Source of the DNA: Mucilaginibacter sp.
GTDB lineage: Bacteria > Bacteroidota > Bacteroidia > Sphingobacteriales > Sphingobacteriaceae
DNA: 22,942 bases
NCBI GenBank assembly: GCA_019235595.1
Contig: JAFAKI010000187.1
Location: 1-22,942 of the forward strand
Direction: 5' to 3'
This document shows positions 15,082 through 22,315 of the stretch, piece by piece. Position 1 is the first letter of the stretch. Every line of letters begins with the position of its first letter. The translations under genes and the position numbers were made by a program. Below the pieces are notes generated by a model. The model was not told where the DNA came from, did not search any database, and worked only from the letters and a program-made list of their open reading frames with translations.

Positions 15082-15693
15082 TTATTTAACGTAAAAATCG
15101 AGCATTTTCACATCTTCAATATAACCTTCCAGGTGATCGCCAATATTGACCCTGCCTACGCCTTCGGGGGTACCGGTAAATATGAGGTCCCCCTTTTTGA
15201 GTGTAATGTATCGTGATACAAAGGCCAATATACGTTCAAAGGAGAACAAAAGGTCTTTAGTATTGCCTTGCTGTCGCACTTCACCATTAATGTCCAGTTT
15301 GAAATTTAAATTATAGAGGTCATTAAAATTAGCTTTAGGAATAAAATTGCTTATAGGTGCCGAGCCATCGAATCCCTTGGCTAATTCCCATGGCAACCCT
15401 TTTTCTTTATGACGTTGCTGTATGTCGCGGGCGGTAAAATCAACCCCTAAACCAATCTCTTCAAAATAATTGCCGGCGAATTTTTCATTAATGTGCTTGC
15501 CCTCTTTGCTGATCTTTAAAACGATCTCAATCTCATGATGAATATCTTCCGAAAAATCAGGATGGTAGAACGGTTTATTATCTTTCAGTACAGCCGTATC
15601 CGGTTTCATAAATATCACCGGGGTAGTTGGTACAGGATTATTCAGCTCTTTGGCATGCTCGGCATAGTTACGGCCTATGGCAATTATTTTCAT
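15082..15693 (-). CDS. Fumarylacetoacetate hydrolase (FAH) family protein
   Basis: This 203-residue single-domain FAH-fold enzyme is of the short type that includes acylpyruvate hydrolases and oxaloacetate decarboxylase-like proteins. The divalent-metal ligands are E54 and E56 (HHEIEIVL) and D85 (LGVDFTARD). The conserved Lys and Gly follow in LAKGFDGSAP, and the C-terminal DLIFTGTPEGVG loop is intact. The substrate is not predictable from sequence. It is the first gene of a tightly packed minus-strand run with M23 and bcp (2-bp and 1-bp gaps). The inverted-array element at 15721-15812 lies between its start and the T9SS gene upstream, so its promoter must lie within about 120 bp. Confidence 0.92.
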   Translation of the reverse strand: MKIIAIGRNYAEHAKELNNPVPTTPVIFMKPDTAVLKDNKPFYHPDFSEDIHHEIEIVLKISKEGKHINEKFAGNYFEEIGLGVDFTARDIQQRHKEKGLPWELAKGFDGSAPISNFIPKANFNDLYNLNFKLDINGEVRQQGNTKDLLFSFERILAFVSRYITLKKGDLIFTGTPEGVGRVNIGDHLEGYIEDVKMLDFYVK

Positions 15694-15720
15694 AGTGGTT
15701 GTAAAATGCCAAAGCTAGTA

Positions 15721-15812
15721 AATTGGTTGATTAAGTTAAGTGGTTGATTGAGTTCATTGGGTTTAAAACGTAACTCAATCCAACTTAATTAACTTAATCT
15801 AACTCATTCAAC
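15721..15812. repeat. Inverted arrays of a GATTAAGTT-type unit
   Basis: The left arm holds GATTAAGTT (15729), AAGTGGTT (15738), GATTGAGTT (15746) and CATTGGGTT (15755). The right arm holds the complement: AACTCAATCC (15772), AACTTAATT (15782), AACTTAATCT (15791), AACTCATTC (15801) and a partial fifth unit. Unit length is 8-10 nt and only 8 nt separate the arms. It begins 1 bp after the T9SS gene stop (read on the - strand) and may end that transcript. Confidence 0.8.
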
Positions 15813-15813
15813 T

Positions 15814-16314
15814 TTATAGTACAGAAATCCGCTTGATTACCGATTCGGTACCGGCTACTACCCGGATAAAGTAAAAACCGCGGGATAGTTTATTGCTGAT
15901 GGGATAGGTAAAGCTTTGTTCGCCTGATCCGATCCTTTGCGAAACGAGCGTCATTACGTCATTACCCAAAACATCCATCACTTTAACGGTAACCAGGGCA
16001 TTGCGGGATAGTACGTATTTAATGTTAATCTGGTCTGTAACCGGGTTAGGATATACCTGAACATCGGTGAGCAGCTTATCGTCCGTACGGATCACATTTA
16101 TTTTGGCTGTAGACGTAATCGCTGGTTTTAAGGGCGGCAAAGCCAAATGTAACCCAGCTTTTGAATAGGTGCTTTTGGTGGTGACAATTTTGGTTTTTGC
16201 GAGATGCAAAGTCGTATCAGACTTATTGGCCTGGTAAGCAAAGGCAATATTTATGGTTAATGCAAAAGCAAGCAATATAACCCACGAAAAAATATTGGTA
16301 TAGTTTTGCCTCAT
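15814..16314 (-). CDS. Minimal T9SS type A sorting-domain protein
   Basis: The 166-residue product starts with a signal peptide or hydrophobic anchor (about residues 9-27, ending AFA). About 55 Lys/Thr-rich residues with no recognised domain follow. The last ~82 residues are a complete type A T9SS sorting tail: VYPNPVTDQINIKY, VKVMDVLGNDV, then LSRGFYFIRV and KRISVL at the very end. T9SS carries such proteins across the outer membrane and usually removes the tail. Here almost nothing would remain after removal of both signals, which is unusual. It is divergent from kup, with a 191-bp shared upstream region. Function is unknown; the sorting tail is clear. Confidence 0.85.
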   Translation of the reverse strand: MRQNYTNIFSWVILLAFALTINIAFAYQANKSDTTLHLAKTKIVTTKSTYSKAGLHLALPPLKPAITSTAKINVIRTDDKLLTDVQVYPNPVTDQINIKYVLSRNALVTVKVMDVLGNDVMTLVSQRIGSGEQSFTYPISNKLSRGFYFIRVVAGTESVIKRISVL

Positions 16315-16330
16315 GCTTAAATTTTCTATA

Positions 16331-16338
16331 CAAAAATA
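16331..16338 (-). promoter_or_regulatory. -7 element (TATTTTTG on the - strand) for the T9SS gene
   Basis: This is a perfect TANNTTTG match 17-24 bp upstream of the ATG. The expected TTTG is not at 19-21 bp; the nearest lies 26 bp away, so confidence is limited. Confidence 0.4.
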
Positions 16339-16385
16339 GAAATAATGTAGCTATCAATTCACAGCAAATACCTTTTAAAGAATAT

Positions 16386-16453
16386 TTTAACAAAATTTAA
16401 CAAAAAGAGTTTTATTATTGAGTGTTTACGCAAATTTATAATGTAATAAACAC
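16386..16453. promoter_or_regulatory. Direct and inverted repeats upstream of kup
   Basis: TTTAACAAAA occurs twice head-to-tail (16386-16395 and 16396-16405). GTGTTTA (16422-16428) faces TAAACAC (16447-16453) across 18 bp. These lie 53-120 bp before kup in a 191-bp AT-rich divergent spacer. No canonical promoter for kup could be fixed. A regulator site is possible but unproven. Confidence 0.35.
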
Positions 16454-16505
16454 ACTAAGAGTTATAAATTTAGCGGCGAATACCCCATAACTTTTATCTG
16501 TAACA

Positions 16506-18449
16506 ATGCATAAAGACCTTCAAAAGCTATCTCTTGCCGGCCTTCTTATCAGTCTGGGTATTATTTATGGTGATATCGGTACTTCTCCGCTTTATGTTTT
16601 TAAAGCTATCGTTGGCACCCAGCAAATTTCAGAAACTTTGGTGTTGGGGGGGATATCGTGTATATTCTGGACACTTACCCTGCAAACAACACTCAAGTAT
16701 GTGATCATTACTTTACAGGCAGATAACAAAGGTGAAGGTGGTATATTTTCGTTGTTCTCGCTGGTTCGGCGTAAGGCTAAATGGCTGATCATTCCGGCTG
16801 TAGTGGGCGGTTGTGCCTTGCTTGCCGATGGTATTATTACTCCGCCTATTACTATATCAGCCGCTATTGAAGGCCTCGAAGTAAAATTTCCGCATTTGCA
16901 TACTGTTACGATAGTTATCATCATCATTGCTGCTTTGTTTATCATACAGCAATTTGGTACGTCCCTGGTGGGTAAGGCATTTGGGCCTGTCATGTTTCTT
17001 TGGTTTACCATGATGGGTGTGTTAGGATTGGTGTATATTGTTCAGATGCCTTCAGTCATTAAAGCATTAAATCCATATTATGCTTTAGTATTATTAACCA
17101 GTAGTAACTACGATGCGTTTATCATATTAGGAGCTGTTTTCCTGTGTACAACCGGGGCAGAGGCGCTATACTCCGATTTGGGGCATTGCGGGCGTAATAA
17201 TATCCGTATCAGTTGGATCTATGTGAAAAGTTGCCTGGTTCTTAATTATTTGGGGCAGGGGGTATGGTTGTTGCAGCGGAATAGTCAGTCTTTGAACTTA
17301 AACCTGCATAATCCATTTTATGAGATCATGCCTTCCTGGTTTTTAATCTATGGGATCGGTATCGCAACCATTGCAGCTATTATAGCCAGCCAGGCATTGA
17401 TATCGGGGTCATATACGCTTATTGCAGAAGCCGTTCGCCTCAATCTTTGGCTAAAGGTTAAGATTAATTACCCGACTGAGCAAAAGGGCCAATTGTATGT
17501 GCCCAGCGTTAACTGGTTGTTGTGTGCGGGTTGTATTGGCGTTGTGCTTCTATTTAAGCATTCCGACAAAATGGAATCGGCTTATGGTTTGAGTATTACA
17601 GTTGCCATGTTGATGACCACCATACTGGTGTCCAAATTTCTGGCAAAACGCAAAATTCCGACTTATGTCATCGGTATATTCCTTACAGTGTATTTACTTA
17701 TTGAACTGACTTTCCTGTCGGGTAATCTGGTGAAATTTGTGCATGGAGGGTGGTTTACGCTATCGGTTGGTGCCATTTTATTTGCCATTATGTGGACGTG
17801 GCACACTGCCCGCAAGATCAGGAACCGTTATGTGAAGTTTGTTAATATTGAGGACTACTATACTATATTGAAAGAATTGAGCGAAGATGAATCAGTCCCC
17901 AAATATGCTTCGCAATTGGTATACCTCACCAGCGCTAATTTTGACTCGGAAGTAGAATCCAAGATCATTTATTCTATCCTGCAAAAACAACCTAAAAGGG
18001 CAGATATTTATTGGCTGGTGCATGTGGATGTGGTGGACGAGCCGTACAGAAGGGAATACGAGGTAAACTTCCTGGTGCCTAATAAAGTTATCCGCATTGA
18101 TTTTAAACTGGGGTTCCGTGTTGAACAGCAGATCAATCTATTGTTCCGAAAAGTAGTGGAAGACCTGGTAAAAAAAGGCGAGGTAAATATCACCAGTACC
18201 TATAAATCGTTAAACAAACATAAAATAGTAGGCGATTTCAGGTTTGTGGTGATTGAAAAGGTACTGTCGCGCTCAAATAAGCTATCCTTTTATGAACGTG
18301 CCATTATGCTTGTCTACAACTATCTCAAAAAAGCCAGTTTATCCGAAGAGCGTGGCTTTGGCCTCGACCTGAGCTTTGTTACCGTTGAAAAAGTGCCATT
18401 GATGCTGACTGATCCAGAGGTAGTGGATATTCAGCGGATAAGTGGGTAG
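16506..18449 (+). CDS. kup: Kup-type low-affinity potassium uptake transporter
   Basis: This inner-membrane K+/H+ symporter of the KUP/HAK/KT family has 647 residues (E. coli Kup: 622). The N-terminal signature LISLGIIYGDIGTSPLYVF is intact. QADNKGEGGIFSLFSLVRR, LLADGIITPPITISAAIEG and the TTGAEALYSDLGHCG motif follow. About twelve membrane helices fill residues 10-435, and a soluble cytoplasmic tail runs from about 440 to the end. The gene stands alone. It is divergent from the T9SS gene and convergent with SemiSWEET, with an inverted 9-mer array between the latter two. No riboswitch-like fold was seen in the leader. Function is secure at family level. Confidence 0.96.
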   Translation: MHKDLQKLSLAGLLISLGIIYGDIGTSPLYVFKAIVGTQQISETLVLGGISCIFWTLTLQTTLKYVIITLQADNKGEGGIFSLFSLVRRKAKWLIIPAVVGGCALLADGIITPPITISAAIEGLEVKFPHLHTVTIVIIIIAALFIIQQFGTSLVGKAFGPVMFLWFTMMGVLGLVYIVQMPSVIKALNPYYALVLLTSSNYDAFIILGAVFLCTTGAEALYSDLGHCGRNNIRISWIYVKSCLVLNYLGQGVWLLQRNSQSLNLNLHNPFYEIMPSWFLIYGIGIATIAAIIASQALISGSYTLIAEAVRLNLWLKVKINYPTEQKGQLYVPSVNWLLCAGCIGVVLLFKHSDKMESAYGLSITVAMLMTTILVSKFLAKRKIPTYVIGIFLTVYLLIELTFLSGNLVKFVHGGWFTLSVGAILFAIMWTWHTARKIRNRYVKFVNIEDYYTILKELSEDESVPKYASQLVYLTSANFDSEVESKIIYSILQKQPKRADIYWLVHVDVVDEPYRREYEVNFLVPNKVIRIDFKLGFRVEQQINLLFRKVVEDLVKKGEVNITSTYKSLNKHKIVGDFRFVVIEKVLSRSNKLSFYERAIMLVYNYLKKASLSEERGFGLDLSFVTVEKVPLMLTDPEVVDIQRISG

Positions 18450-18456
18450 TATTTAG

Positions 18457-18557
18457 TTGTAATTGTTGGAAAGGTTGTAAAAGTTGGAAATGTTGTAATC
18501 GCTATTTTTTTAACATCTTCAACCTTACAACCACTACAACCACTACAACCTCTCCAA
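18457..18557. repeat. Inverted arrays of a TTGTAATGG-type nonamer
   Basis: The left arm is five exact 9-nt units, each beginning TTG: TTGTAATTG (18457), TTGGAAAGG (18466), TTGTAAAAG (18475), TTGGAAATG (18484), TTGTAATCG (18493). The right arm is their complement, each unit ending CAA (18514-18557), including CCACTACAA twice in a row. A 12-nt spacer with a seven-T run separates the arms. The element fills the gap between the convergent kup and SemiSWEET genes and probably folds as a long imperfect hairpin ending both transcripts. Confidence 0.87.
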
Positions 18558-18564
18558 CCAACCC

Positions 18565-18828
18565 CTACTTATACCTGATCTTATAAACCAATATAATACT
18601 GGCGAATATAAAGGTGATGACATTGGCAACCGCCACAGGCAGGCTGTGACTCAGCACGCCATACATCAGCCAAAAAAATGTACCTGCTGTAAACAAGGCG
18701 TACATGTATAAGGATATCCCCGAGGTATTTTTGGTTTGAATGGTCTTGATGGCTTGAGGCAGAAACGAGACGGTAGTGCCAAATGCAGCCAAATAGCCGA
18801 TGATATCAATGTAGCTGATGCTTTTCAT
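18565..18828 (-). CDS. SemiSWEET-type sugar transporter
   Basis: The 87-residue product is one PQ-loop triple-helix bundle, the bacterial half-size SWEET that works as a dimer to move sugars across the inner membrane. Helix 1 contains the family PQ motif (FLPQ, P24 and Q25), followed by KTIQTKNTSGISLYMY, which matches the conserved T-K-S/N-x-x-G/S-I-S linker. Helices 2 (about 38-56) and 3 (about 63-82) follow. The length is standard. It lies downstream of the APC permease on the same strand (66-bp gap, with its own predicted promoter) and converges with kup. Substrate is not predictable. Confidence 0.93.
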   Translation of the reverse strand: MKSISYIDIIGYLAAFGTTVSFLPQAIKTIQTKNTSGISLYMYALFTAGTFFWLMYGVLSHSLPVAVANVITFIFASIILVYKIRYK

Positions 18829-18850
18829 AGTGAGTATATTAGGTAATAAA

Positions 18851-18880
18851 CAAATTATTCCGAATAAACAGCTTTTGCAA
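18851..18880 (-). promoter_or_regulatory. Possible promoter of the SemiSWEET gene
   Basis: On the - strand TTG (18880-18878) and ATAATTTG (18858-18851) are 19 bp apart, with the -7 box ending 22 bp before the ATG. The first two bases of the -7 box deviate from TANNTTTG. Confidence 0.4.
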
Positions 18881-18894
18881 CTAACAGCAATATT

Positions 18895-20613
18895 TTATTC
18901 TAAACCTTCAATGGTTTTAACACTTTCTTTATTCAGCTTACTGTTTTTGTAACTGTACGTGAAATAGATAACCAGGCCGATGATTAACCACGCCAGGAAA
19001 CGTATCCAGTTGGTGTATCCCAATTCGGTCATCAGGTAAAAACAGCTTAAAAGACCAAGAACCGGGATTAATGACAGATTTTTTAGAAATGCCAATACAG
19101 TAAGTACAGCTGAAAGAATGATGAAAATAAAGAAAGGGAAATTCTCATGCGCGTTGCTGCTGGTGAACAGGCTGATGATATTATTCCAGAAGAAATAAAC
19201 ACCAGCTATAAAAATTAGCGGAGCAATCCATTTGGCGTTGATATAAGGCAGACGGAATCGTCCGCTTTGTGCCGATTCGCGAGGTAACAGCAACACCCCA
19301 CCGCAAACCAGTACGAACGCAAATAAAGTGCCGATGCTCGTCAAGTCGGTAACGATAGTCAGGTTAACAAATAATGCCGGTACTGCAACTACTATCCCTG
19401 TAATAATCGTCGCAAACGAGGGCGTATGATATTTCGGGTGAATTTTTGAAAATACTTTTGGCAGAAGGCCGTCACGGCTCATACTCATCCAAATACGTGG
19501 CTGACCCAATTGGAATATCAGTAGCACACTGGCTGTTGCAATAACCGCACTGAAAGAAATGATACCGCTTAATTTGGTTAAATGAACTTTGTTGAACACA
19601 TAAGCCAGCGGGTCGCCAACAGCAAGATCTTTATAACTCACCATGCCGGTAAGTACCAGAGCGATAAGGATATAAAGTACCGTACAGATAATAAGCGAGT
19701 AGATCATCCCGCGGGGCAGGTCGCGCTGTGGTTTCCGGCATTCCTCGGCCGTGGTTGATATCGCATCAAATCCAATGTATGCGAAAAATACGCCTGATAC
19801 TCCTTTCATCACCCCGCTAAAGCCATTAGGCATAAATGGATGCCAGTTTGCAGGTGTAACATAAAAAAAGCCAATCGCTATAACCACTATTACAATAGCG
19901 ATCTTTAAGATTACCATGGCATTGGTGGCCTTTTTGGTTTCGCGAATACCCACATAAACCAGGTAGGTGATAATTACAACTATCAGCAATGCCGGAATGT
20001 TTGCTATTAGTTTGACGCCACCTATACGAGGAGCAGTATCCCAGGCTAAGGCTCCCTGCTTAAGTGTATCAGTTATTGCAGAAAGATTGTGGCTGGCCGT
20101 AAATGCTTGAACATCCCTATGAGCATTATAAGCTGTAAAGTAATCGACTGTAAGGTATTCCGGTACATGGATGTGAAAGCCTTCCAGCAGGTTGACAAAG
20201 TAGGTGCTCCATGATATCGCTACGGCAATGTTGCCTATGGCATACTCCATCAAAAGATCCCAGCCGATGATCCAGGCGATCAATTCACCGAACGAAGCAT
20301 AAGCGTAGGTGTAGGCACTGCCCGATACCGGTATCCGCGAAGCAAACTCAGCATAACATAACGCCGAAAAGCCGCAGGTAATAGCTGTGATCACGAATAA
20401 AATGGTGACACCCGGACCGCCGTTAAAAGCGGCTAAACCTATGGTCGAAAATATACCCGCACCCACTACAGCGGCTATCCCCATCAGGGTAAGGTCTTTA
20501 ACATTAAGTTCTTTTTTTAAATGGGAACCAGTATGTTCCGAGTCTCCAAAGCCGCCTTCAACGTCGGCTAATATCCTGGTTATTGATTTCTTGCGGAATA
20601 TACCTTTCGACAT
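18895..20613 (-). CDS. APC-family amino acid permease (cationic amino acid transporter type)
   Basis: This 572-residue inner-membrane transporter has about 12-14 helices. Helix 1 carries the substrate-binding glycine motif VVGAGIFSTIG (about residues 49-59). CYAEFASRIPVSGSAYTYAYASFGELIAWIIGW and FFAYIGFDAISTTAEECRKPQRDLPRG are the standard conserved blocks of the CAT/YfnA group. Residues about 165-200 form a long hydrophilic loop after helix 4. The N-terminus (FRKKSITRI) is cytoplasmic and basic. It is read divergently from the PAP2 gene across an 83-bp spacer. Substrate specificity is inferred only at family level (amino acids). Confidence 0.93.
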   Translation of the reverse strand: MSKGIFRKKSITRILADVEGGFGDSEHTGSHLKKELNVKDLTLMGIAAVVGAGIFSTIGLAAFNGGPGVTILFVITAITCGFSALCYAEFASRIPVSGSAYTYAYASFGELIAWIIGWDLLMEYAIGNIAVAISWSTYFVNLLEGFHIHVPEYLTVDYFTAYNAHRDVQAFTASHNLSAITDTLKQGALAWDTAPRIGGVKLIANIPALLIVVIITYLVYVGIRETKKATNAMVILKIAIVIVVIAIGFFYVTPANWHPFMPNGFSGVMKGVSGVFFAYIGFDAISTTAEECRKPQRDLPRGMIYSLIICTVLYILIALVLTGMVSYKDLAVGDPLAYVFNKVHLTKLSGIISFSAVIATASVLLIFQLGQPRIWMSMSRDGLLPKVFSKIHPKYHTPSFATIITGIVVAVPALFVNLTIVTDLTSIGTLFAFVLVCGGVLLLPRESAQSGRFRLPYINAKWIAPLIFIAGVYFFWNNIISLFTSSNAHENFPFFIFIILSAVLTVLAFLKNLSLIPVLGLLSCFYLMTELGYTNWIRFLAWLIIGLVIYFTYSYKNSKLNKESVKTIEGLE

Positions 20614-20637
20614 GCAGTTAATTTATTAGAGCAAGCC

Positions 20638-20645
20638 CAAACATA
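20638..20645 (-). promoter_or_regulatory. -7 element (TATGTTTG on the - strand) for the permease gene
   Basis: This is a perfect TANNTTTG match with 24 bp between it and the ATG. No TTTG is at the usual -33 distance, so activation may depend on another factor. Confidence 0.45.
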
Positions 20646-20659
20646 ACTATTTTTTTGCA

Positions 20660-20691
20660 TTGAATTACATAGCATAATTTCTGTTATCTTG
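20660..20691 (+). promoter_or_regulatory. Possible promoter of the PAP2 gene
   Basis: TTG (20660-20662) and TTATCTTG (20684-20691) are 21 bp apart. The box ends only 5 bp before the ATG, implying a leaderless or nearly leaderless transcript. Confidence 0.45.
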
Positions 20692-20696
20692 CGGCC

Positions 20697-21380
20697 ATGA
20701 AAACGAGTATGAATGAGGTGTTAAGGCGCATTAAATCGTTTTTGATCCCTTATTTACTGATACTGTGTATTTGCCTGGTACTCAAATTGGTTTATACAAA
20801 GGCCGAAATCTACTTCGCGGTTAATTCATTCAATAACCCTATTGCTGATTCTCTAGAGCCCTACATAACCGACATAGGCAATGGCTGGACCTGCATTGCA
20901 ATAGCAGCCTTGTGTGCTTTATTCAACTATCGGAAGGCCTTTCTGTTGGCCACAGCCTACGGAGTTACTTCGATATCGGCACAAATACTTAAGTATATTT
21001 TTGATACACCACGACCATTGCTCTATTTTCAGGATCAGGTTGGTCGCATACATTTGGTGAAAGGAGTGGAGATGCTGCGCGTGCATAGTTTTCCGTCCGG
21101 GCACACGGTGTCGGCTTTTACGATTGGGGTAATTTTTACCTACTGGAGTAAGAACAAGGCCTGGGGGCCTTTATTCTTACTCATCGCTATTATGGTAGGC
21201 TATTCCCGTATGTATTTAAGCGAACATTTTTTTGAGGATGTTACTGCCGGATCGGTAATCGGAACGATCCTCACTGTCATTTGGATTTACTGGTTAGACA
21301 ATAAGGCCTTTCTTCAACGCCCTAAATGGCAAAAGGGATTGATGCATTGGCACAGACCCATTGATTTATCCAAAGAATAA
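20697..21380 (+). CDS. PAP2-family membrane phosphatase
   Basis: This 227-residue integral membrane phosphatase resembles phosphatidate, lipid A or undecaprenyl-pyrophosphate phosphatases. All three signature motifs are complete: K99 to R106-P107 (KYIFDTPRP), P133-S-G-H136 and S170-R171 to H177 and D181 (SRMYLSEHFFED). H136 should be the general acid and H177 the nucleophile, with the active site on the periplasmic side. About five or six helices are visible. It ends in PKWQKGLMHWHRP without a further domain. It is divergent from the permease and convergent with the secreted protein at 21440, with a hairpin between. The lipid substrate cannot be told. Confidence 0.94.
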   Translation: MKTSMNEVLRRIKSFLIPYLLILCICLVLKLVYTKAEIYFAVNSFNNPIADSLEPYITDIGNGWTCIAIAALCALFNYRKAFLLATAYGVTSISAQILKYIFDTPRPLLYFQDQVGRIHLVKGVEMLRVHSFPSGHTVSAFTIGVIFTYWSKNKAWGPLFLLIAIMVGYSRMYLSEHFFEDVTAGSVIGTILTVIWIYWLDNKAFLQRPKWQKGLMHWHRPIDLSKE

Positions 21381-21403
21381 AGTCAGAAAAAAGCTGCAAT
21401 AGT

Positions 21404-21429
21404 AAAGTCCTCTCCTTTGGAGAGGATTT
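21404..21429. terminator. Bidirectional hairpin terminator between convergent genes
   Basis: TCCTCTCC (21408-21415) pairs with GGAGAGGA (21419-21426) around a TTT loop, and AAA/TTT extends the stem past one bulged G. It lies 24 bp after the PAP2 stop and 11 bp from the stop of the facing gene. The sequence resembles a CCTCTCC/GGAGAGG hairpin that I recall as common in intergenic regions of this family. Confidence 0.75.
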
Positions 21430-21439
21430 AGGTGAAGCT

Positions 21440-22099
21440 TTAAGCAAACTCGCCACTATCTCTTTTTCTGAATATAAACCAGGCGATCAAACCAAGCATT
21501 AGTATACCACCCGATGCCTCTATAACCGTATTCGTATTTATTGAATGTGAGGGGCGGGTATCTGTATACTGATCGTTAAGTTGCAATTCAGACGAGAGCT
21601 TAATGGATGCAAAATATGCTTTCGATTCACCCTGAATAAAGTCTTTGCGCGATTCGGGGTATCCATACTCAAAAGTATAGGTGGCATCCTGTGTGTACAG
21701 CAAAACGAAATTCCGGTACTGGCTTTCGCCGTTAGGGTCGCTAATAAACAGGGTAAATGCTTTGGCTTTTAACTTGCCAATAGTAGTATCGCGAATGTTC
21801 TGGGCGCTGCCGTTGCCGCTTTGGCTTTGTATCCCCTGGATATAATCTTTTAAAACGGCGTTTAGATCGCTCTCTTTTTTTAACGGCTGATTCCCCTTTG
21901 CATTAAGCTGACGGATAGCGATAATGTAACCCAGATCGGTATTGGCAGTAAAAATTTGCTGCCCTAATGTGTCTTTTTTAGTATAAGATGATGGTAATGA
22001 AACACTCACCAGGCTATCAACCTTCACCGACTTTAACGCTTGCCCGAATACTGCATTCACCGAAAACAGTATGGTAAATAATACTATTATCTTCTTCAT
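21440..22099 (-). CDS. Secreted protein with C-terminal membrane anchor, function unknown
   Basis: The 219-residue product is not recognised. A signal peptide is clear (about residues 1-19, ending VFG before Gln). The mature domain of about 165 residues is alpha/beta with a pattern like PsbP/Mog1-type domains (SVSLPSSYTKKD, YIIAIRQL, FVLLYTQDATYTFEYGYP), but this fold guess is weak. A hydrophobic helix at about 192-211 is followed by the basic tail FRKRDSGEFA, so the protein should be held in the membrane with most of it outside the cytoplasm. It stands alone, with a 216-bp gap upstream that holds the terminator of the peptidase gene. It is a real gene on the basis of its signal, anchor and length. 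Confidence 0.75.
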   Translation of the reverse strand: MKKIIVLFTILFSVNAVFGQALKSVKVDSLVSVSLPSSYTKKDTLGQQIFTANTDLGYIIAIRQLNAKGNQPLKKESDLNAVLKDYIQGIQSQSGNGSAQNIRDTTIGKLKAKAFTLFISDPNGESQYRNFVLLYTQDATYTFEYGYPESRKDFIQGESKAYFASIKLSSELQLNDQYTDTRPSHSINTNTVIEASGGILMLGLIAWFIFRKRDSGEFA

Positions 22100-22250
22100 A
22101 TTACTTATATAAACTGTCTAAAACAGTAAATAGTTTAATATGCTTTACAATAAGTAATCTGCTTGTGTTATTAAATGGCTGATAATAAGTATTTTATGTG
22201 TTGCAGTAAATGCCTATTTTACACTTAGGCGACAATGTTAGGAATGGCTA

Positions 22251-22292
22251 TAAAAGAAATTGCCATACCTATGTGTACAGGTATGGCAATTT
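22251..22292 (-). terminator. Terminator of the M3 peptidase gene
   Basis: A perfect 14-bp stem (arms 22257-22270 and 22279-22292, 8-nt loop) starts 23 bp after the peptidase stop and is followed on the - strand by TTTCTTTTA through 22251-22256 and beyond. The rest of the gap, 22100-22250, is AT-rich and shows only a weak ACTGT/ACAGT repeat at 22113-22127. Confidence 0.85.
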
Positions 22293-22315
22293 AAAAAATG
22301 ACTTTTTAAGAAATT

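Noticed and set aside
16315..16505. c-di-AMP or K+ sensing riboswitch before kup
   Set aside because: The 191-bp spacer is AT-rich with no multi-stem, GC-containing conserved core such as ydaO or ykkC-type leaders show.
18457..18557. Short tandem units read as a possible CRISPR array or origin iterons
   Set aside because: Units are 9 nt with no spacers, arms are inverted, no cas or replication initiator gene is near, and the site lies between convergent genes.
22113..22127. ACTGT/ACAGT inverted repeat upstream of the secreted protein gene
   Set aside because: Only 5-bp arms in an AT-rich region, easily expected by chance, and no matching promoter.
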